Assembly (NCBI GenBank): GCA_022775905.1
Contig: JALFJX010000003.1
Coordinates: 21,685 to 85,684 of the forward strand
Direction of reading: 5' to 3'
Length of the DNA: 64,000 nt
DNA from: Methanobrevibacter sp.
GTDB taxonomy: Archaea; Methanobacteriota; Methanobacteria; Methanobacteriales; Methanobacteriaceae
The notes below the pieces were generated by a model, which was not told where the DNA came from, searched no databases, and was given only the letters and a program-made list of their open reading frames with translations. The position numbers and the translations under genes were made by a program. Of the stretch, positions 10,389-18,792 are shown piece by piece (the first letter of the stretch is position 1; each line of letters starts with the position of its first letter).

Positions 10389-10793
10389 TTAAAATGTTTC
10401 AGGTGCATCTTTAATTGCATCTATGATGCAGTTTGCATTCCATCCAACAATGGTTGCTGCTTTTTCTTCTAAGTTAAGTGGAACTTCTTCTGCACCTAAT
10501 GGTCTAACTAAAACAATTGGTATTTCGTATTTTTCACTTGCGGTTAATAACTCTTCAAAGAGTTCTTTATTGTCATTATAAAGACCTGATAAAAAAATAA
10601 TCCTATCAACTTTTTTATAAAATTCTTCACCTGCAGTAGAGTATGATCCAGACATTGATTCTTTCCATAAGAAATCTGTTTTTGAATATAATTTTTCAGT
10701 AAATTGTCCGTATTCTTTATTTTTGTCAAATCCGCTAGTAATTATTAAATTATAAATTTTATTGTTTCTTTCATCTTCAAACATTTTTCTCAC
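10389..10793 (-). CDS. Stand-alone TIR-like (MTH538/ThsB, DUF1863-type) protein
   Basis: A 134-residue single-domain protein with a flavodoxin/CheY-like alternating pattern. It has an early NLIITSGFD strand, a DRIIFLSGLY strand followed by KELFEELLTASE, IPIVLVRPLG, and the C-terminal VGWNANCIIDAI. The late vGWn..cIi.AI signature and the order of strands fit the MTH538/ThsB TIR-like family. The bacterial relatives act in Thoeris immunity by making cyclic ADP-ribose signals. No ThsA-type effector is visible nearby. The gene is convergent with rad50 and has its own AT-rich promoter between 10800 and 10849. The family call rests on pattern only. Confidence 0.6.
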   Translation of the reverse strand: MRKMFEDERNNKIYNLIITSGFDKNKEYGQFTEKLYSKTDFLWKESMSGSYSTAGEEFYKKVDRIIFLSGLYNDNKELFEELLTASEKYEIPIVLVRPLGAEEVPLNLEEKAATIVGWNANCIIDAIKDAPETF

Positions 10794-10888
10794 CTTGCAT
10801 TTATTTTAAATATTATAATATAAAAATATTTATTAATTTAAAAAATGTAATGTTAATTATAACGATTTATTTTAAGGAATTATTTTTT

Positions 10889-12169
10889 ATGAAAGCAGCA
10901 GTAATTGGATTAGGTGTAGAAGGAAAAAAAGCAGTTAACTCTCTTTTAAGGCACGGTTGGGAAGTTTATGCCACCGATTTAAATATCAATGTTGATTTAA
11001 ATGGTTTAGATTTGCCAAATTTGTCTTTTGATATAATTGATGAAAACCAGACAGTTTCAATTGTTGGAGATGGTGTAACTCTTGATTTAGGTTTTACAAA
11101 TCCTTATGCTATTGATCAATGTGATGCAATAGCAATTAGTCCTAGTATGTTTGGAGGGGAATTTGCAACCAAGTTATTGGAAAATTCAAGTTTATTGAGT
11201 GATACTGTAAACAAACATAAGGATGTTTTCACTATTGGGATTACTGGAACTAACGGTAAAACAACTACTGTGCATATGTTAAAAGAAGTTTTAGAAAATG
11301 CAGGTAAAAAAGTGCTAGTAGGAGGAAATGGTGGAGGAGGATTTTCTGGTTATTATGATTTAATCCTTGAAGCAGATGAGGGCGAATATGATATATTGCT
11401 TGTTGAAGTCTGTGATATGACTCTTGACTTTTGTAAATATTGCTTTGACTTTGATATGATTGGTCTTACAAATATTGGTAATGATCATATGAATGTCCAT
11501 AAGACCATTGCGAATTATAAGAATTCCTTAGTTAGATTTTTTGAAGGCAAAACTGTATTTACTGCATTTAATCAAGATTTCAATGCTGATTTTAAAGAAG
11601 CTAGTGCTAAAAATATTCATTATTTCGAATATCAGGATGAATTGAAAGTATTTGGTAAATTTAATTTGCTTAATGCAGGTCTTGCAACTGCAATTGCAAG
11701 AGAACTGAAAGTGCCTAAGGACATTATTAAATCATCACTTTCAGAATTTAATGCTGTTCAGGGCAGATTGGATGTTTATAAAATTAATGATGCATCAGTA
11801 TATGTTGGAAAAACTGATAATTCAGATGCATTAGCTTCTATTTTATCTGAAAAGGATTTTTATGCAATATTTATTGGTACTCCCCGTCATAATGAGATTC
11901 ACAGATTGGATATTTTGGATGTTGCGGTTAAGTATAATCCTGAAGTCATTGTCCTATTCCCTGGATTGGATGATACTTTGGATATGGCCATTTATAGATT
12001 GAATTCTCTTGGTTATATGGGAAATATCATAACTGTAAACTCTCTTGATGAAATTATTGCATTGGTTGCAGAGTATTCTCATGAAGATGCTATTTTAATT
12101 GGTGGTAATGGTCAAGATACTATTATTGATATTCAAGAAAGAATTAAATTAATTTCTGAAAATTTATGA
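10889..12169 (+). CDS. Mur ligase family protein, probably pseudomurein biosynthesis
   Basis: ATP-dependent amide ligase of the Mur family; in Methanobacteriales these are thought to build the pseudomurein peptide. The ATP-binding loop TGTNGKTTT is at about residue 116. A glycine-rich GGNGGGG and an EADEGEYDILLVEV block follow, then TNIGNDHMNVH, the family's H-containing loop. I chose the ATG at 10889 because MKAAVIGLGVEGKKA is a clean Rossmann-like start preceded by AAGGAAT; an upstream in-frame ATG (10850) adds a poor hydrophobic leader. The product would be 426 residues. It is followed by an exported VanW-like protein, which supports a cell-wall role. The exact amino acid added is unknown. 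Confidence 0.8.
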   Translation: MKAAVIGLGVEGKKAVNSLLRHGWEVYATDLNINVDLNGLDLPNLSFDIIDENQTVSIVGDGVTLDLGFTNPYAIDQCDAIAISPSMFGGEFATKLLENSSLLSDTVNKHKDVFTIGITGTNGKTTTVHMLKEVLENAGKKVLVGGNGGGGFSGYYDLILEADEGEYDILLVEVCDMTLDFCKYCFDFDMIGLTNIGNDHMNVHKTIANYKNSLVRFFEGKTVFTAFNQDFNADFKEASAKNIHYFEYQDELKVFGKFNLLNAGLATAIARELKVPKDIIKSSLSEFNAVQGRLDVYKINDASVYVGKTDNSDALASILSEKDFYAIFIGTPRHNEIHRLDILDVAVKYNPEVIVLFPGLDDTLDMAIYRLNSLGYMGNIITVNSLDEIIALVAEYSHEDAILIGGNGQDTIIDIQERIKLISENL

Positions 12170-12256
12170 AAAAATAGCGTTTTTCGATAAATTTTTATAC
12201 TATGTAATTTAAAATTATAATATTACTATTATTGTTATATTATTAAGGTGTATTAA

Positions 12257-13444
12257 ATGAGTAGTGGCTGGAGAAAAATATCAATTACAATATGTTTAGC
12301 ATTAATTGTTTTAAGTATTTTATTTGCTGCTTTTGGGGCAGCAACTAATGAGTCTTTCACCGCTCAATCCGTTGCAGAAGAGTATAATCTTCCTATTGGA
12401 CAATCCATGTTCGAGAATCAATCAATTTTAGGCCAACAAGATCCAATTGAAGTGCCTTTAGTATCACATCTTGGATTCTTGTCGCATCAAATTGCTGCAT
12501 TGGATATTCAAGGTATCTTAATGACCTTGTCTACTGGTATGGTTCCAATGGATTTCTCAAGCATATCTAGTGAAAGTATAGATTCCTATGGTAATGTGAT
12601 TGATGTTGAAGGCCCTGGATTTTTAACATTTGAAGGAGACAAATTGGCTGTAAAATCACCGGATAACTATGTATGGGGATACAGTACTCCATATAAATGG
12701 TTAGTTAAAACTGATACTGGTGTAGATGTTGTAGAAAATGGAACTGTAATCAAATCTGTCCCTGAATCTGAAATTAAAGATTTAGATTATCATAATGATT
12801 ATTACAATGTTTCAACTATTAGAAGTTGGTATAATTATGATGCTCAAAATGGTTCTACATTTACTTTAGAAAAAGGAATGAAAGGATTCTCTGATGGAAG
12901 GAATAATATTAGTGCTAGTGATGTACCAAAAATATTTGGTCAGGATGTTGTAGATTATGCATCTGAATATCCAACTGGTTCTCCAATTCTTTTATATTCT
13001 GGAAATTACACAGAACAAGAAGGTGAAGCGTATGGAACTTCTTTAGGTTCACATGCAGAATATGGGGATTCAATTAGGGAAGTAAATGCAAGACAATTTG
13101 TTGAAGCATGGAATGGAACTGTGATTCCTCCGAACTCAACTTCCAGTGGTAAGGATTATGTTTACTTTGAATCTGCAGTAGATCATTCTGCTCCAGGTGG
13201 AAGTGCAGCACATGGTGTATGTCCATCTGCTAGGGCATTAAGAGCTGCTGTTACTGCTGAAGGTTTTGATTTACCAGTCGGTATGACCTGGGATGAAGAT
13301 GCAGTTTTATTCGGATATAATCCTGCACAAGATATTACAGTAACAAATAATCATGATTATCCTGTTATGATTAAAATGTGGACTGAAGGTTCAGGTACAA
13401 GTATGGGTGTTTACTGTAAACTCGTAAGATATATTCCAAACTAA
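12257..13444 (+). CDS. Exported VanW-like protein next to the Mur ligase
   Basis: A 395-residue protein with an N-terminal hydrophobic segment (residues 9-27), so it is predicted to be exported and anchored. The C-terminal 120 residues resemble a VanW domain: a VIPPNST strand, then HGVCPSARALRAAV in place of the usual GvCQxSTxLYNAA, then DITVTNNHDYPVMIKMW matching the DlkfrNxtdyPvyI block. The N-terminal 250 residues match nothing I know. Position directly after the Mur ligase suggests work on the pseudomurein wall. The VanW assignment is tentative; the ORF itself is solid. The last base of its stop overlaps an upstream in-frame ATG of the next gene. Confidence 0.6.
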   Translation: MSSGWRKISITICLALIVLSILFAAFGAATNESFTAQSVAEEYNLPIGQSMFENQSILGQQDPIEVPLVSHLGFLSHQIAALDIQGILMTLSTGMVPMDFSSISSESIDSYGNVIDVEGPGFLTFEGDKLAVKSPDNYVWGYSTPYKWLVKTDTGVDVVENGTVIKSVPESEIKDLDYHNDYYNVSTIRSWYNYDAQNGSTFTLEKGMKGFSDGRNNISASDVPKIFGQDVVDYASEYPTGSPILLYSGNYTEQEGEAYGTSLGSHAEYGDSIREVNARQFVEAWNGTVIPPNSTSSGKDYVYFESAVDHSAPGGSAAHGVCPSARALRAAVTAEGFDLPVGMTWDEDAVLFGYNPAQDITVTNNHDYPVMIKMWTEGSGTSMGVYCKLVRYIPN

Positions 13445-13473
13445 TGGATGTATCTTTTTCTTTTTCTTTTTTT

Positions 13474-14127
13474 ATGTCAATTTCAACTATTATTACAGCG
13501 GCTGGAAAGAATTCCAGAATGAGAAAAGATCAACTTTCTCGAAATATAGAATTAAAAAATAAACTTATTTTACCTTTTGAAAATAAAACGGTTATAGAGA
13601 CAACTATTGATAATGCATTATCTGCAAATATAGATGAATGTATTGTGGTACTTGGTCACTATGCAAGTGAAATAAAAGAAGCTATTTTTGATAATTATAA
13701 AGGGTCAGTTAAATTTGTGATTAATGATCCTGTAGATGTAGGTTTATCAGTATCGCTTTACAATGGATTGTCAAAAATCTGTTCTGATTTTGCATTATGC
13801 ATTACTGCAGACCAGCCAACAGTGTCAACTGAAACTTTTAATCGTATTATTGAAGTAAGTCAAAATTCAGATAATCCTTTTCATACAATATCTATTCTGA
13901 GAAGAAGAAAAACTGGATTGCTTGATACTGCTGAAGGTTTAGGTATGCCTTTTGTAGCTCCTCGTTTGAATTTAATGGAATATTTGAAAAATGAGGATGA
14001 TAATTTAAATCCAATTTTGAGAAAAATTTTTGCTGATGGTTATGCATTTTATGGAATAAAAGAAAAAAATAAAAAAGAATTATTAAATATTAATCATTAT
14101 GATGATTATTTAGCTCTTTTAGATTGA
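13474..14127 (+). CDS. MobA-like NTP transferase family protein
   Basis: Sugar- or cofactor-nucleotidyltransferase fold. It begins MSISTIITAAGKNSRMRKD (GT-A type nucleotide-binding loop), has an ITADQP motif at about residue 112 (metal-binding aspartate in the MobA/CofC/GlmU style) and GMPFVAPRL later. The reaction is not determined: MobA-like, IspD-like or nucleotide-sugar synthesis are possible, and the Mur-ligase neighbourhood favours a cell-wall nucleotide sugar. The start is ambiguous: an in-frame ATG at 13444 adds ten residues encoded by a T-rich repeat; the 13474 ATG gives the normal family N-terminus. The end overlaps the convergent DUF169 gene by nine bases. Confidence 0.75.
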   Translation: MSISTIITAAGKNSRMRKDQLSRNIELKNKLILPFENKTVIETTIDNALSANIDECIVVLGHYASEIKEAIFDNYKGSVKFVINDPVDVGLSVSLYNGLSKICSDFALCITADQPTVSTETFNRIIEVSQNSDNPFHTISILRRRKTGLLDTAEGLGMPFVAPRLNLMEYLKNEDDNLNPILRKIFADGYAFYGIKEKNKKELLNINHYDDYLALLD

Positions 14128-14793
14128 TTCTAATCCTGAAATAACTTCTTCGATTTTAGCTTTGCTAATACCAACAGTCATTTCATTATCTTTGATGTCA
14201 GCTGCTTTTCTAGAACCATCACAACCTAATGTGAAATTAATTCCATCTGCAAGATATGGATTTGCAAATGCATCCCCACATAATGATTGAATACCTGCAA
14301 ATGAAGGTTTAATTTTTTCACCAGTTTTATAAACGATACTTTGAGCAAGTTTCATTCCACCAACAGGTTCTGTTATAACTTGGATGACATCTGCTTCAAA
14401 GTCTGCTTCATCTAAAGGTGCATAAATCATTCCCCAATGGATATCTTTAACAATTGAAAGTTCTGCGGTTAATTTCTTAGCAGTTTCTAAATCTTGGAAT
14501 CTGCCTAATGAGAAATATTTTTCACCATTTGCTAATTTTTCAGGCATGTCTCTAAGGCCGATAGCTCCTGCCCCACCTAAACATTGTTGTTGTTCAATTG
14601 TGGAATAAAATGAGTCTCCAAGAGATGCTTTTCTAACCATTTCACAATGTCTAATTTTTTCGTCAATTAAGTCAATATTTTCTGGTAAGTCATCTTCAGT
14701 TTCAATTAGCTTCATAGCAACAGGTTTTGCATCAAGTTTAATTTTACTTTCGATTACTTCGCAATATTTTTTGTTTTTTTCCAAATTAGTCAT
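14119..14793 (-). CDS. DUF169 family protein
   Basis: A 224-residue cytoplasmic protein matching the DUF169 family: the LDAKPVAMKL start block, a central cysteine and glycine run (QQQCLGGAGAIGL), the GRF/FQD segment and a C-terminal LCGDAFANPY region. The function is unknown. DUF169 genes are common in anaerobes and methanogens. It lies downstream of the nuclease/helicase pair on the same strand but with its own ATG preceded by GCGATTATA, so a shared role is not implied. Confidence 0.85.
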   Translation of the reverse strand: MTNLEKNKKYCEVIESKIKLDAKPVAMKLIETEDDLPENIDLIDEKIRHCEMVRKASLGDSFYSTIEQQQCLGGAGAIGLRDMPEKLANGEKYFSLGRFQDLETAKKLTAELSIVKDIHWGMIYAPLDEADFEADVIQVITEPVGGMKLAQSIVYKTGEKIKPSFAGIQSLCGDAFANPYLADGINFTLGCDGSRKAADIKDNEMTVGISKAKIEEVISGLESI

Positions 14794-14818
14794 TATAATC
14801 GCCTAATAGTATATATGT

Positions 14819-16054
14819 TTAAGGAATTTTAAAGTCTTTTGTTTTAACACTGTTATTTTTACAAAAAGTCCTAAAATCACAAGCACTGCAGGTTCTCTCA
14901 TCTGAATCTCCTTTCCATGCTTCTTGAATTTTACATCCTTTCATTTCTTTAATTAATGAATCTTCAATCTTGGCAACAACACTATCAAATTTTAAAAGGG
15001 AGTTTTCCTGCTCTTCGGCATCGACATTTATGATTCTAATTGATCTGTCAATTTTAAAGTCAGTGCTTAGTTCAGGTGCCTTATCTTCCTCTTCCCATTT
15101 GTTAATCAATTCCACATCATTGGTGTATTTATATCCAACATCAGTCAGATTATCGTTTAATTCTTCTTTAATTAAAACCAGATCTTCTTTTGAAGGGACT
15201 AATTCATTCAAGTAAAAAATGATTCCTGCAATGATTGGTTTTGATGATTCTTGCTGTGACCTAAGCCAGGAATAAGTTAAAATTTGTTGTTTATGGTTTT
15301 CCCATTTGTTTTCAGCTTTTGAATCCTTCATTATTATGGGAGGTCTTTTCATTCCTTTATAGTCTATGATGATTTCATAATAATCTCCTTCATCATATTG
15401 GGAGATTTTTTCTTGAAATCCAGGGTCTTTTTTTAGATATTCAATAATTTTATTATTATAATTGTCTAAATTGCTCTGTTCTACGGTTTTATTAATTTTC
15501 ATTGAAGTTAAAACATCAACCACACCGTTAATTCCATAATAATTTGATCTGCTAATGTTTTTGTCATAATTTGGCATTTCACGTATTCCCTTTATCAGAA
15601 GTTCTGATGAATCAATTAATGGAAACAGATGTTTTCCCCAAATATTTATTGCCTTTTCAGCTCTGGCACTAGCTAATTTTTTATGGTCATGTTCGTTTAA
15701 ATCGTCAATTGTTAAATCCTGGTTAACCTGATTATGTATGCTGAAGAATAAATCTTCATCATAGGAATAAAGGCCTCTTACTTGTAATCTCAAATCAATT
15801 AAATCTTCAATAGGTCTAATGTCTTTTTTCCAATCCCATGGGAATTGTGTGTTGTCATTGTCCCATTTGATATATGCCTCTTCAAGTACACCATGAATAA
15901 ATTCTCCAAACCATCTTTGAACAGGTTTTGAAGGTGGTAATGTTCCTTTGTTTTGGTATCTGTATTGTAAATTACAGGTTAAATAGGATAATAAATCTCC
16001 AGTTAAACTATATTCTGGAATCATATATGATTTAGATCTTGATGGTAATTTCAC
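14819..16054 (-). CDS. RecB-family PD-(D/E)XK nuclease with Fe-S cysteines (Cas4/AddB-like)
   Basis: A 411-residue predicted nuclease. The RecB-family motifs occur in order: GEFIHGVLE (motif I histidine), NGVVDVL (metal aspartate), YEIIIDYKG (D-x-K), and QILTYSWL (Q-x3-Y). Four cysteines are placed as in Cas4/AddB Fe-S nucleases: one in the N-terminal TCNLQYRY and three in the C-terminal CSAC...FC group, with an extra nearby cysteine in GCKIQE. The UvrD helicase gene ends 11 bases upstream on the same strand, so the two probably make a helicase-nuclease complex for DNA-end processing. No Cas genes are nearby, so this is not a CRISPR Cas4. Confidence 0.8.
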   Translation of the reverse strand: MKLPSRSKSYMIPEYSLTGDLLSYLTCNLQYRYQNKGTLPPSKPVQRWFGEFIHGVLEEAYIKWDNDNTQFPWDWKKDIRPIEDLIDLRLQVRGLYSYDEDLFFSIHNQVNQDLTIDDLNEHDHKKLASARAEKAINIWGKHLFPLIDSSELLIKGIREMPNYDKNISRSNYYGINGVVDVLTSMKINKTVEQSNLDNYNNKIIEYLKKDPGFQEKISQYDEGDYYEIIIDYKGMKRPPIIMKDSKAENKWENHKQQILTYSWLRSQQESSKPIIAGIIFYLNELVPSKEDLVLIKEELNDNLTDVGYKYTNDVELINKWEEEDKAPELSTDFKIDRSIRIINVDAEEQENSLLKFDSVVAKIEDSLIKEMKGCKIQEAWKGDSDERTCSACDFRTFCKNNSVKTKDFKIP

Positions 16055-16065
16055 ATTATCACTTC

Positions 16066-18519
16066 CTAAATTAAATATATCTCATTAAATCCAATGTATT
16101 TTTCATCTCTGCTCCATCCAAGAGCAACATTTGGAATATCAAAGTGATCGTTCTTATTATTGTATCCTTCAATAGCCGGATTTAATCCGATTAATAATAA
16201 TACCTTTTCAGCTCTTGAAAATGCAACAAAGTAAAGTCTTGTTAAATCATCAAAAGATTTGTCTTTTTCTCCACGGCTACTTTGTCCAAGTTCACTGTAT
16301 TGTCTTATTCTAGTTTCTAGAGTCTTTTCGTCTTTAATCGATTTTGGGAATCTTAACCTTTGAGTTTTGATATGGTTGTTTTTAAATTTTGAACCCACAT
16401 CAACAATAACCAGCGGGAATTCCAATCCCTTTGATTGGTGGATGGATAATACATTAATTCTGTTGTCTGGCAATGTTTCAAGTAATGACTCATCAATTTG
16501 CACCCCTCCGGTTGATAATGGGATGAAAATATTCCAAATGGCTTCAAGAATTGAATCTCTTTCCTGTTTTGGATTTTTAAAAGAAATATTTGAATGATAA
16601 TCGTTGAAGAATCCTGTTTGTGTAATTGATTTGGTAATTGCTTCTAGATATACAATACCTTCAACATCTTCCTGTAACTCTTCAATCCAAGTTGTTATTT
16701 TATATGCAAGTTCCATTAAACTTGCTGTCTTTGGCCATTCGTCATATCCTTTTGGACGTCTAAGCTGCCAATATGTAACAAATTGCGAAAGAGTAATTGG
16801 TTCTCGAGGTTCAGGATTCATTTTGATGTATTCTTTCGCGTTAACTCTCCATTTGTTCATGTTGCGTTTTGCTAAGTTAGGTATGGTTTTATCTAAGTTT
16901 TGTATTGTTCCTTCAGGATCAATACATTCAAGGATTAATCCGCAAAAAATACTTACAACCTCAATATCCTGGAGTTCAATTCCTCTTGGGTTGAACATTT
17001 CAATTGGTTGTTTTAACTTTTTAAGATTTTTTCTCAGATAATGCAAGAATGAACGATTTCCATATTGGGATTCTTTTGGGGAATATGATAAAACTGCAAT
17101 GTCTGAAGCAGACCCATATTCACTATCTAACTTTAGGGTAATCTTCTCAATCTGTTTACATTTTTGTTTATTTTCAGATTGAATCTTTTGTAATTGTGCA
17201 ATATTGACTGCACCATTTACTTTTTCATAGTATTCCTTATCTAAGACTTGCAGTACTTTAATGTTTGCTTCTCCTTTATTTACAAGTTTATTTATTAATT
17301 TGGATAAATCACTAGCAAGCATTTGAGGGTTGTTTCTAAACATTCCTAAAACAGGCATTTTATCATTATCAAAATCCGGAGCTATAATTTTTGGTTTATT
17401 TTCAACCCTTGCATTTTGATATTCTGAGTCTAATTCCGCAAATTGATTGCAGTGTTCAATAATGTTTTCTGTTGAGCGGTAATTTGTTCTTAAATTGATT
17501 TCTTCAACATCTATGCCTAATTTATCATGGATACGCCTTTGATAATTTGTAAATAAGTCAACAGTTGCTCCTCTAAATCTGTATAATGACTGGTCATCAT
17601 CACCAACAACGGTTATGTTTCCTCCATTTTCAAGTGCAGAACGGGCAATTGTAAAATAGATATCTTCCTGAAGTAAGTTGGTGTCTTGATATTCATCAAT
17701 CAATACAATTTGGATATCATCTAAGAATTCTTCCAAATCTTTATTTTTTAGTTTTTTAAGAAATTCCGCTTCAAGCATGGCAAAATCAATTGTATTTCTG
17801 TTTTTAAGTTTATTTTCATATTCTTTAATGCAATCAAGTGCAAGATGAACTCCTTTCATATTTTTTGTTTTGGCATATAGTTCATTAATGTCCACTTGGT
17901 CATAGTAGATTCTATTTTTAATTTCAATAAGTATTTCACTTATTTTTGATGGTTCATCAAGTTTTTCTCTTCTGCTTACTTCCTTGAGATATTCTACTAA
18001 ATTTTTATTGAGGTACTTTTCATCTTCGATGATAATTTTCATCATTGCAGAATTGGCTACAAATCCTTCAATAACGATTGATTGATTTTCTCCAGGCTGT
18101 TTATAATCTCTAAGTAATTCTTCTGCAATACTGTCTGTTGTACCAATTTTTATTTGATTGACATCTATTCTTTCAATTGAAACAATTTTGAAACTGCTCT
18201 CAAAACTTCCATCATCATACTTTTCAATTAAATATTTTTTAATTTCATCTCCCCAACTTAATATTCTGGAATATAATTCATTGGCTGCTTTTCTTGTAAA
18301 TGTTGTAGCGATTATTGCACTTGGGTCAATTTCATCCACAAATATGTATTTTAATATTTTAAGCACCATTACAGTTGTTTTTCCAGAACCAGGTCCTGCA
18401 ACGATAAATAGAGATTTGTCGCTTGGAGCCAATATTGCATTTTGCTGATCTTTATTTGAAGAGATATCTCTTTTGAGTATATTCACCACTATATCTTCAA
18501 ATTCTTCGTATGATATCAT
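16066..18519 (-). CDS. UvrD/Rep/PcrA-family superfamily 1 DNA helicase
   Basis: A 3'-5' superfamily 1A helicase of 817 residues. Visible motifs: Walker A (AGPGSGKTTV), DEExx box as VLIDEYQDTN, motif III VVGDDDQSLYRFRGA, motif IV LRTNYRST, motif V SIHQSKGLEFPLVIV, motif VI LYFVAFSRAEKV. The start is placed at the ATG 18517-18519 because GAGG lies six bases upstream; an in-frame TTG four codons earlier is less likely. Coupled with the Fe-S nuclease downstream it resembles a reduced AddAB/RecBCD-type machine. The central region between motifs III and IV (residues about 380-600) has no obvious nuclease. Confidence 0.9.
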   Translation of the reverse strand: MISYEEFEDIVVNILKRDISSNKDQQNAILAPSDKSLFIVAGPGSGKTTVMVLKILKYIFVDEIDPSAIIATTFTRKAANELYSRILSWGDEIKKYLIEKYDDGSFESSFKIVSIERIDVNQIKIGTTDSIAEELLRDYKQPGENQSIVIEGFVANSAMMKIIIEDEKYLNKNLVEYLKEVSRREKLDEPSKISEILIEIKNRIYYDQVDINELYAKTKNMKGVHLALDCIKEYENKLKNRNTIDFAMLEAEFLKKLKNKDLEEFLDDIQIVLIDEYQDTNLLQEDIYFTIARSALENGGNITVVGDDDQSLYRFRGATVDLFTNYQRRIHDKLGIDVEEINLRTNYRSTENIIEHCNQFAELDSEYQNARVENKPKIIAPDFDNDKMPVLGMFRNNPQMLASDLSKLINKLVNKGEANIKVLQVLDKEYYEKVNGAVNIAQLQKIQSENKQKCKQIEKITLKLDSEYGSASDIAVLSYSPKESQYGNRSFLHYLRKNLKKLKQPIEMFNPRGIELQDIEVVSIFCGLILECIDPEGTIQNLDKTIPNLAKRNMNKWRVNAKEYIKMNPEPREPITLSQFVTYWQLRRPKGYDEWPKTASLMELAYKITTWIEELQEDVEGIVYLEAITKSITQTGFFNDYHSNISFKNPKQERDSILEAIWNIFIPLSTGGVQIDESLLETLPDNRINVLSIHQSKGLEFPLVIVDVGSKFKNNHIKTQRLRFPKSIKDEKTLETRIRQYSELGQSSRGEKDKSFDDLTRLYFVAFSRAEKVLLLIGLNPAIEGYNNKNDHFDIPNVALGWSRDEKYIGFNEIYLI

Positions 18520-18651
18520 TTTTTCCCTCAAAATTTAATATAATTTAATTTATGTGAATTACTTATTAATAAAATAATGTAAAGAGCATTTGAAAAGTAT
18601 TAATCAGTGTTTTATAGATAAATTTTTATTTATATAAAATATATATTATAT

Positions 18652-18722
18652 TACGGGAACGAAATCTTTCCTATAATATGCATATAAAAGTTAGGAACTC
18701 TTGTTTCTAACTTCCTATTTTT
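18652..18722 (+). ncRNA. Candidate small RNA in the divergent helicase intergenic region
   Basis: Between the divergent UvrD and MrfA-like genes lies a TATA-like TTTATATAAAA (about 18629-18639) followed about 25 bases later by a less AT-rich block. This block contains a weak stem GGAA/TTCC (18656-18659 with 18668-18671) and a perfect 8-bp stem GTTAGGAA/TTTCTAAC (18690-18697 with 18704-18711, one G-U pair) followed by a T-rich stretch. This looks like a short transcript with a terminator hairpin, but it could be a leader element of the downstream helicase mRNA. No RNA family is recognised. Confidence 0.25.
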
Positions 18723-18792
18723 AAAAAATACAATTATTTAAATATTATTTTAACTTAAAATATAATTATTAATTTTAATTTTAGCTGATATT

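Noticed and set aside
10389..10793. A Thoeris defence system
   Set aside because: Only a TIR-like protein is present; no ThsA/SIR2-SLOG effector is within the window.
14819..16054. CRISPR-associated Cas4
   Set aside because: Motifs fit, but there are no repeats, Cas1/Cas2 or other cas genes in the window, and the partner gene is a UvrD helicase.
16604..17041. 145-codon open frame antisense to the UvrD helicase
   Set aside because: It mirrors codon structure of a motif-rich helicase on the other strand and has no ribosome-binding site or recognisable domain.
18520..18531. TTG start four codons upstream for the UvrD helicase
   Set aside because: GAGG is correctly spaced for the ATG at 18519, while the TTG overlaps that ribosome-binding site.
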